A stretch of DNA of 64,000 nucleotides, from positions 45,657,337-45,721,336 of the forward strand of contig JAJLRJ010000004.1 in the NCBI GenBank assembly GCA_024195265.1. The letters run 5' to 3'. Positions 56,554 through 64,000 of this stretch are shown here, piece by piece; position 1 is the first letter of the stretch, and the number at the start of each line of letters is the position of its first letter. The position numbers and the translations under genes are program-made. The notes under the pieces were generated by a model, which worked only from the letters and a program-made list of their open reading frames with translations, did not search any database and was not told the DNA's origin. Origin of the DNA: Dendrophyllia cribrosa. Taxonomy: Eukaryota; Cnidaria; Anthozoa; Scleractinia; Dendrophylliidae.

Positions 56554-57374
56554 TAATATTAATAATATTAATAACAATAACAATAATAATAAATAATTAT
56601 AATAATAAAGGTTCATTTGTAGTATTTCTACACAGATGGCTCTTTATCAACAAAACAGAAATAGTAGAAAAGAAAGATAATATATATTTCAAGAAGAGTT
56701 GCAGTAATATGTGGTAAACGAAAAAGGAACGAGAAAAAACCAACAAACTTGACAGAAAATATTCAAATTTTGTGCTATGCATCTGCGTGCTGCACATACT
56801 GATCATTGAGGGTCCAGACGTGTCGATGCTCTCTCTGCTTTGCTATGAAACTACATAATATAACAACGAATTAGAAGTCTGTAATCCAGTTTGTTAAAAT
56901 TCATCCAAATATCATGATGATTACTATTCCACTGTTTACGTATTTTAATGTTCAAACAGAGAAAAGTGACAATTTTATTGTGGTGGCTCATTCTTTTTTC
57001 TGCATAACATTGTATTTATAGTTAAACTATGAGTGCACTTCAATTCCTCCAAATATCACGACGAGTACTATTCCACAGCCTGCTGGAGTTTTCAATGTCC
57101 AGACAGAGAAAAGTGACAGTTTCATTAAGGCTGGCTCAATTCTTTCTATGTCGGCCTTTTCTTATCAACAACTTTAGTTTTTGTCATTATATTGCACGAC
57201 ATTGATTCTATAGTTAACCTATGAGTGCATTTCAAAGTGAAGTAATTTTCATGCGCACTCAGGAGAGGATGATCTGGCGCTATATATAGTTGTTAGGAAG
57301 ATGTACCCACGGAGTTATGGCCAATATAATAAATGAAAGTTTAAATTAGGAGCTATCATAAGTCCATACTGCGC

Positions 57375-57456
57375 ATGGCAAATTCGGTCTTTTCGCGACT
57401 ATTTCCGGGGATTTTTGACTCTCGAAAAATCAGAAGAGACATCGATTTACCTGCAG
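57375..57456 (+). CDS. Candidate first coding exon, unit A (uncertain)
   Basis: ATG opens 27 codons (MANSVFSRLF, then SRKIRRDIDLPA) ending at CAG/GTAAGT, a consensus donor. The counterpart in unit B has the same length and donor. No downstream exon could be joined with certainty and I recognise no family. It may instead be repeat-derived. Confidence 0.3.
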
Positions 57457-57882
57457 GTAAGTGGAGTATTTATGATGTACGAAGAAACACTATTACGAGG
57501 TTGATTAAGAGATTCATCATTCACTGGCCCAAGCCGGACAACGAAATATAACTATTCTTGAAATGCATTAGCATATCTGAACACGCAGCACTCAGATTAT
57601 ATAACCAACTGAGCTTCTTGGGGCATTTAACATCACTGGTTGCGGATAGTTGACCACTTTCACACATACTAAAATCATCAATGTGCCGATTTGAAATTTT
57701 GTCATTATTTTTTTTAGAATAAGTAAAAGCTACGTTGCTTCCCTTAAACCTCCTTTTCACTAGCGACGTTATAGCTTAAGCGGAAGCATAACAGTGCTTG
57801 TGAAAACGAGCCCGACATACAATGTAAGCATAAGCTAAAAATGCAAGCATGAGCATAACTATCAATCTTAGTTATGTCAATG

Positions 57883-58128
57883 CGGCAGGGGTAATTTGCC
57901 GAACGCCGAACGCCGAACATTGTTCTCACCCACAACAGTAAGAAAAGCTAACCAATTTGACAGTGCTTAGCACTGATTTGCAGTATTTAGGGGCCCTAAA
58001 TACTGCAAATCAGTGCTACAGTATTTAGGGTTAAGCACTGATTCAAATTGGTTAGCTTTTATTTACTGTTGTGGGTGAGAACAATGTTCGGAGTTTGGCG
58101 TTCGGCGTTCGGTAAATTACCCCTGCCG
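57883..58128. mobile_element. Palindromic MITE with 10-bp target duplication
   Basis: Ends CGGCAGGGGTAATTTGCCGA/TCGGTAAATTACCCCTGCCG extend about 80 bp inward. TATGTCAATG is on both sides (57873-57882, 58129-58138). The interior has ATACTGCAAATCAGTGCT palindromes. Unit B has no insertion at this position. Confidence 0.88.
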
Positions 58129-59445
58129 TATGTCAATGTTAGTTTTCACGTGACGCAAATTATCAGGCTTCCACTTATGGTCAGGCTTAAGTCGTTGGTG
58201 AAAACCCATCAGGCTGTAGAGAACGTATTTATTTTAACATACAATGTTTATGTTTTTTGTTGAAAATATATGTCTTTGAAATAATCATACATATTCTCTG
58301 ATACACGACGAAAACAAATCATGCATATGTAAGGATTAGACAGTTTTATTCTGCCAGGGAACTTTGTATTCTTAATCAATCGGGATGGTACGTTCAGCAC
58401 GTAATGTATGTTCCTGTAATATCCCATTACATCGAACACATTCAGCTGTTTGAAGGCTGGTGTCAGTGTGTTCCGCAAATGATGGTCAGAATGTTTCTTG
58501 TATCAGTTTCTTTTATTACGCCAACCAGAAAAATCAAAACAAAACAAACTGTGGCGATAATAAGAGAGAACAAAGCATAAAGCCTGATTTGTACTAGCAA
58601 CGCAAACATATTAGCGCTAAAACACAACAGTATTTATTTTTTTGTATTTCTGAAACTTTCCCCTCTCATTTCAAAAGTTAAAAGTTGTTTTAATTTCGGG
58701 ATTCTTCTGAGTTTAAAAGCGATTTCAAATCGATGTTTCGACCAGTTTAACTGGCTTTCTTTGCATGACATTAAGAAAATAAAACTCAATATGGCGGACT
58801 GATGTTTCTGCTTTGTAACCGCACTTTGAGACATATCATGACAATTACGTGAAATGTCAAAAGTCACGAAAAAATGGGCGGGTTCACGAGGGAATCGAGT
58901 CGTTGCGTGAAAAAACACCGTGGGATGAGAGTACTTAACTATTTCGACCACCTTGAGACATGGAAACTTATCCTAAATAGCTATTTTGACTGTGGAAGGA
59001 TCGTGTTTTTCCCATACATTAATGGCTATATATCTCTTCATGTAATATACCCGATGTATCTTTGTGTATTCTTTCGAGTCAACCACGCTATCACAGCGAC
59101 TCAAAAGCGTGATGCCGATTGGTTGACTACAGAGACTACCGGAACTGATACATTAGCCAATCGCGGACGAGCTTGCGAACGGTGCAGGCTAACTATTTTT
59201 AACTCGGCGAACGGTCAGACAAGTTTACGAAATTGCGGCAATGGTAGACTCATTTATTCTCCGTCTCAGCCGCCATATCAAAGAATTCCTACTATTAAAT
59301 CAGTGTTACTTAATAATATGACAAATATTATGAATTCATTTTTGAGTATTTTATGCAGAGAGTGACAGGTTTTTAAGCATACCTGATAATGCAAAAGGCA
59401 AATATATTTTATTGCGCAAGTAGTTAAAGGTGGGTTAAAGGTTAA

Positions 59446-59614
59446 TTATTATCAATATACGCGGCCAAATAAGAAACTGCCTTCGAGAAAACACGCGTGA
59501 GTGGCGGGCGATATTGAATTTGACGGGCTGCAAACGCATTTACGGCCCTGTTTCTGTTAAACATTTTTTTCTTATTAAATGAAATTGTACGATTTGGCCT
59601 TGTGTATTGATAAT
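59446..59614. mobile_element. MITE with ATTATCAATA ends
   Basis: ATTATCAATATACGCGGCCA at the left and TTTGGCCTTGTGTATTGATA at the right are imperfect inverted ends. Not seen in unit B. Confidence 0.5.
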
Positions 59615-59618
59615 AATG

Positions 59619-59754
59619 ATAATCACATGACTTTTGTCGGGCATATAGTTTATTTGTGTCCCTCGTGGCATCATTTGCACCCTCGCTCCGCTCGGGCGCA
59701 AATGATGCTACTCGGGCCACAAATAAACTATATGCCCTCCAAAAGTCATGTGAT
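59619..59754. repeat. Foldback palindrome
   Basis: AATCACATGACTTTTGTCGG, CATATAGTTTATTTGTG and GCATCATTTGC pair with their complements across a CCTCGCTCCGCTCGG centre. Present only in unit A. Confidence 0.8.
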
Positions 59755-59845
59755 TGTCCTATTATAATTTGACTCCTCAGTTTCCTCACTGATCACCTTT
59801 TGATAAGATTACAAGACAAATAACAATGAGTCATGAAAAAATAGT

Positions 59846-60406
59846 TTTTTCTTGGTTTACACGTGACGTCATCAAATTCGAAAATAATCAATCGCAATTT
59901 ATTCTGAGTTTATATGTCCACCAGGTTAAAGATAACTTAAAAATATATCTTTTTACAAGTTTCCAACGCGGTAGCGTCTTTCGCTTTGAAAATACAGCAT
60001 TTTGAATTTCTGACCTTTCACCCTACGTGAGAGCAACATAGCGTCCGTGACAAAGCTTTATACTGCACAGATCTGAGACTTAGCGAAGTTGTTCATTTGT
60101 TACTCTTTTATAATATTACAAATTCTTGGCTTCTTTCACTAAATCGTTTCGATTTAAAAATTTTTTTCTTGGTGTCCCTCGGACAAAAAAAAAAAAAAAA
60201 AAAAAAAAAAGGATGGCGTTTCCACAAAGCTCTGTAAATTTCAGTCGAATGCTTCGGCGAATATACTGCACACTGAGACTTAGGGAAGTTGGTAATTTGT
60301 TAGTCTTTTATAACATTACAAATTATTGGCTTCTTTCACTAAATGGCTTCGATTTTAAAAATTTATTTCGCTCGATTGCGTGACGGTGCAAACCAAGAAT
60401 AGAGCG
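59846..60406. mobile_element. TIR element interrupting unit A
   Basis: Ends TTTTCTTGGTTTACACGTGA and (read inward) CTATTCTTGGTTTGCACCGT are inverted. They resemble the outer ends of repeat R copy 2 (TTCTTGG-TTTCAC-T-ACGTCAT). The interior has a ~100-bp direct duplication (60078-60175 and 60268-60367) around ACAAATT-TTGGCTTCTTTC and a ~28-bp poly-A (60185-60211). In unit B the same position is uninterrupted (63840-63860). Confidence 0.75.
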
Positions 60407-60466
60407 TTGATCCAGGTATAAAAAATGCTTAGTTGCCATTTATGTGGAAAAATCCCAGAGGGTCGT

Positions 60467-60486
60467 TTTATAATAATATTAATAAT

Positions 60487-60518
<32 letters not shown>

Positions 60519-60520
60519 AC
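60467..60520. repeat. (AAT)n microsatellite
   Basis: Imperfect AAT run at the junction between duplication units. A similar run at 56554-56592 precedes unit A. Confidence 0.85.
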
Positions 60521-61283
60521 AATATTTAATGAGGGAATCCAACTCGCCAAGGCGGTTTTCAGTGGGGCCCTCAAATTTTGTGCTATGCAGGTGCGTGCTG
60601 TACATACTAATCATTGAGTCGAGAGTCCAGACGTGTTGATGCTCTCTGCATTTGCTATGAAACTACAAATATAACAACGAATTAGAAGTCTGCAATCCAG
60701 TCTGTTGAAATTCATCCAAATATCATGATGACTTCTATTCCACTCGAGTTTACGTATTTTAATGTTCAAACAGAGAAGACCAGAGAAAAGTGACAGTTTT
60801 ATTAGAGTGGCTCATTCTTTTTCTGTCTTGTTCATCGTCCTGCTTTCATAAGCATCTTTCTTTTTTAACATCTCTGAAATGTTTTGTCATAACATCGCGT
60901 AACGGTATATGTATAGTTAAGTTATGAGACAGTGCAATTCAATTCCTCCAATTGAGGAGTACTATTCCACAGCCTACTGGCGTTTTCAATGTTCCGACAG
61001 AGAAAAGTGACAGTTTTTTTAAGGCTGGCTCCATTTTTTCTGTGTCGGCCCGTTCGATTTACATCAGCTAATACCTTTCTTCTCGACATCTTTAATTTTC
61101 GTCTTATATCGCATAACATTGTATTTATTGTTAAACTAGTGCATTTAAAAGTGAATTACAGTTCATGCGTTCAGGAGAGGATGATCTGGCGCTATAGTTG
61201 TTAGGAAGATGACCCCAAGGAGTTATGCCTATATAATAAATGAAATTTTAAATTAGGAGCTATCATAAGTCGCATCATCGCGC

Positions 61284-61365
61284 ATGGCGAAACGTGTCTT
61301 TTCGCGACTATTCACCAGGAGTTTTGACTCTCAAAAATTCAGAAGGGACATCGATTTACCTGTAG
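61284..61365 (+). CDS. Candidate first coding exon, unit B (uncertain)
   Basis: ATG opens 27 codons (MAKRVFSRLF, then SQKFRRDIDLPV) ending at TAG/GTAAGT. It has the same length and donor as 57375-57456, with no indel between copies despite many substitutions. Function unknown. Confidence 0.3.
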
Positions 61366-61843
61366 GTAAGTGGAGTATTTATAGCGGTACGTACGAACAA
61401 ACACTATTCTGGATAAAAGTTGATTAAGAGATTCATCACTCACTGGCCCAAGCTAGACAACCAAATATAACTATTCCTAAAATCAGTTGTAAAATGTATT
61501 AGCATATCTGAACAAACAGCACTAAGAATAACCAACTGATCGGCATAAGCCGACCTTAGGGCAGTTAACATCACTGATCGAGAATAGTTGACCACGTTCG
61601 CACATACTACCATCAATGTGCCGATTTTTTTTAAAATTTTTAAAGTAGAAGCTGTAAGTTGCTTTCTTTAAACCTGCTTTTCAGTAGCGACATAAATATA
61701 AGTAGAAGCATAACAGCGCTTAATTACGCCCAGTTAAAACGAGCCCGATAGAAGCATAAACACAAAACACAAGCATGACCATAAGGATCAGTCTTATGCC
61801 GTTTTGTCTTTACTTGACGCAAATTATTTTGCTTCCTCTTATG

Positions 61844-62198
61844 CCCGGGGGGGGGGGGGGGGGGGGGGGGGGTACTCGGGTATATTTTGGGTGGGTATGT
61901 GCCGTCCTGCTCTCCAAATTTGCACCCCGTTTTAGAAAGAATTTGCACTCAAAATAATGCCCCATTCTAGAAATAGATCAATTTTTAATACCCCGTTCTA
62001 GAAAAAAATGGCTGCTGATAATTTGAAGCTTTCGTGCGTTCGAAATATTATACCCCGTTCTATTGTAGGAAACGTCTCTAAAATGGATACCCCGTTCTAG
62101 ATCAGGAGTCCCAAAATCACGACCCCGTTGGGCGGCACATACCCGTATAGGTATTTTGGGGGAGTACACGCCCCCCCCCCCCCCCCCCCCCCCCCGGG
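61844..62198. mobile_element. hAT-like element with poly-G/poly-C termini
   Basis: CCCGGG followed by ~25 G at the left and ~30 C then CCCGGG at the right are inverted ends. Inside them GGGTATATTTTGGGTGGGTA and its counterpart lead to TATGTGCCG/CGGCACATA. CTCTTATG is duplicated outside (61836-61843, 62199-62206). The interior repeats ACCCCGTTCTAGA four to five times. The unit A counterpart is empty. Confidence 0.85.
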
Positions 62199-62206
62199 CT
62201 CTTATG

Positions 62207-62257
62207 CTGATACACTTATGTCTCTAGTGAAAACCCATCGGGCTTCAGAGAGTCTTT

Positions 62258-62293
<36 letters not shown>

Positions 62294-63300
62294 AGCGTTT
62301 ACAATGGCGAGCCGAAGGTGAGCCATTGTAAACGCCCATACAAATCGGACACGAATATTTTATCGTACTTATGAAATGAAACAATGTGTAGAGATCTGTA
62401 TCAAAAGTTAATTCTACTGTTTAATAATTCATCAACTCAGTTGATTTGTATTGGGGTTTACAGAGGTGTGCATGTGACTCAAATATCACCTATTGATTTG
62501 TCATAACTGTTATGAATTAATAATGATTTTTATAATTATTTTTAACATACAACGTTTATATTTTTCGCTGAAAATATATTTGTGAAATAATAATCATACA
62601 TATTCTCTGATGCACGAAGGAGTCGCAAGTCTTACAAAACTGTGACGATAATAAGACAACAAAGCATAAAGCTAGTAGCGATGCAAACATATGACGCTTT
62701 TGCAGGAGTATAATTTTAACGTGCAAACGGCTCGATGAAACATAGGCAAAATGATTTATTTTCTAGTGCTTGTGCTTATGCTTGCATCGTATTTTCTTTC
62801 ACTTGACCCAAGTAGTTATTCTTCCTCTTGCGTTTGCGTGACTATTGCCATTCTGGTGTTGGCGGTTCTCTTGCTAACAACTTCCTGTTAACAAACTTCC
62901 GGTTAACAAAAGAAAAGTTAATGACTTACGGTTAAAACGTATACATCGTCGATAGCATAGTGTCTACACGCACACACGCAAGACACAGAACGAAATTGGC
63001 GCCTTTATCTGGTAGCTACCAGGAATATTGATATATTGTTTTGATGTATAGGAACATAAATGTTAATGTATGCGGCAGTTAGGTGGATTAATATGTCAGG
63101 TTTGGGATTAAAATGGCTCATTTGCATTTGTTTATAGTCAATTCTAGTTTCTAGAAATGAATGCATTAGATGTACGTAATTGCAATTTCCAGCGTTGATG
63201 CGTTCCCTGGGTTTTGCATGCACGTGTCCTTTATACTTAACTAGTTGTTAATCTTTTTTTTTATTATTTTTATAATTCGCGATCGGCATGAAACACTCTA
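62207..63300. other. Unit B interior, no gene recognised
   Basis: 62292-62345 is a short palindrome around TTTACAATGGCGAGCC. 62750-62860 is rich in GCTTGTGCTTATGCTTGC-type sequence shared with other MITEs here. Nothing coding is supported. Confidence 0.4.
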
Positions 63301-63775
63301 ACACGAGCCAACCAAAAAATTCGAATGCCAGCAATAAAACTGTCAACTTAGAAAGGGCAGTGGAAACGACGCTATCGAGCGCGAGTCAAGTGACGTTGAA
63401 ACCACGCTATCACAGCGCGTGACTCAGAAGCGTGATACCGATTGGTTAACCACCGAGACTACCGGAACTGCTAATCTCGGACTACAGCTTCCAAACGGTG
63501 CAGGTTTTTTTTTTATCTCGGCGAACGGTCAGATAAGATTGCTAATAAACAAAAAAAAACAAATAAATTTGTGGCAATGGTTTTTCGTTTAAGTCGCCAT
63601 AACTGAAAGTTCTCCAAATATTAAATCAGTCAGTGTCACTTAGTAATAGGACAAATATGGATAAATGTTTTGAGTAATAAAGTGACATCTGTCACTATCA
63701 TACCTGATGCAAAGGGCAAATATATTTTATAGCACAGGTAGTTGAAAGCTCAGTTATAATTTGACTTCCTCTCAG

Positions 63776-63926
63776 TTTCCTCGTTCAACAACGTTTGATA
63801 AGATTACAAGACAAATAACCATGAGTGCTGAAAAAATAATTTATAGAGAGACCATCCAGGGATCTAAATCAAAAATCTTAGTTTCCATTCATTTGGAAAA
63901 ATCCGAGAGGGACATTTTAACACAAA
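63776..63926 (+). CDS. Candidate exon in unit B (uncertain)
   Basis: A pyrimidine tract and CTCTCAG acceptor precede a frame open through MSAEKIIYRETIQGSKSKIL to KSERDILTQ, ending at ACAAA/GTAAGT. The unit A counterpart has an in-frame TGA and is then split by the TIR element at 59846. I recognise no family. The ATG at 63821 could be the start. Confidence 0.3.
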
Positions 63927-64000
63927 GTAAGTGGTTGTTTTCGTTTCATTTATTACTTATCATTGTTGATTCCTTTATCTAAGCATTATGCATGCTACTA

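Larger units (their letters stand above)
56764..60460 (+). repeat. Tandem segmental duplication, unit A
   Basis: CAAATTTTGTGCTATGCA at 56764 matches 60572, and colinear matches continue to the end of the window. Examples: GATGATCTGGCGCTATA (57267/61178), GACATCGATTTACCTG (57438/61348), CATACATATTCTCTGAT (58288/62596), AGACTACCGGAACTG (59134/63459) and TTGATAAGATTACAAGACAAATAAC (59796/63790). The offset starts at 3,808 bp and changes with insertions. Unit A carries elements that unit B lacks (57883-58128, 59619-59754, 59846-60406). Confidence 0.85.
60572..63940 (+). repeat. Tandem segmental duplication, unit B
   Basis: Second copy of unit A, preceded like it by an (AAT)n tract (60467-60520). 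It has the poly-G element 61844-62198 that unit A lacks. Homology to A can be followed to about 63,930, corresponding to 60,460 in A. Confidence 0.85.

Noticed and set aside
58874..59365. 163-residue ORF in duplication unit A
   Set aside because: The frame is not preserved in unit B and contains MITE-like sequence; no family is recognised.

Overview
The window is nuclear DNA from an animal. It is AT-rich, genes are sparse and split by GT-AG introns, and most of the remaining sequence is repeats. The gene set (paired-like/NK-like homeobox, class C GPCR, NUPR1-like stress protein, a double-CH spectrin-repeat protein of dystrophin type) is metazoan. The many short inverted-repeat elements, several of which look like families I associate with anthozoan and stony-coral genomes, make a cnidarian (probably a coral) the best guess. 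That assignment is inference; no sequence here proves the species.

Layout. 1-11.2 kb has no gene I can support. It holds miniature inverted-repeat elements (MITEs), a PIF/Harbinger relic, a ~225-bp satellite array, a Penelope-like fragment and a 2.9-kb Mutator-like element with 138-bp terminal inverted repeats (TIRs). 11.8-13.0 kb carries the last two exons of a homeobox gene (+ strand), with a K50 homeodomain and an unusual C-terminal hexapeptide-repeat tract. 13.8-15.3 kb is a dead LINE. 15.4-17.0 kb is a repeat split by a 1-kb TIR element. 18.8-21.0 kb is a two-exon class C GPCR-like gene (+) that stops inside its first membrane helix. 25.8-26.2 kb is a compact NUPR1-like gene (-) with its promoter. 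28.6-29.4 kb is a 66-bp minisatellite. 29.5-54.3 kb is one 24-exon gene (-) whose splice phases close perfectly. It encodes a ~1,102-residue protein with two calponin-homology (CH) domains, a low-complexity linker and several spectrin repeats; its introns are filled with nested MITEs. 56.6-64.0 kb is a ~3.8-kb tandem duplication whose copies have been hit by different transposons.

The genes do not form a functional unit; this is ordinary animal synteny. The most unusual observations are the homeodomain protein with ~14 hexapeptide repeats, the receptor truncated in TM1, the dystrophin-like protein without a recognisable C-terminal module, and several insertions whose empty sites are also in the window, so transposon boundaries and target-site duplications (TSDs) can be read directly.

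All gene models were made by eye from reading frame, splice signals and phase. No database search or transcript evidence was available.
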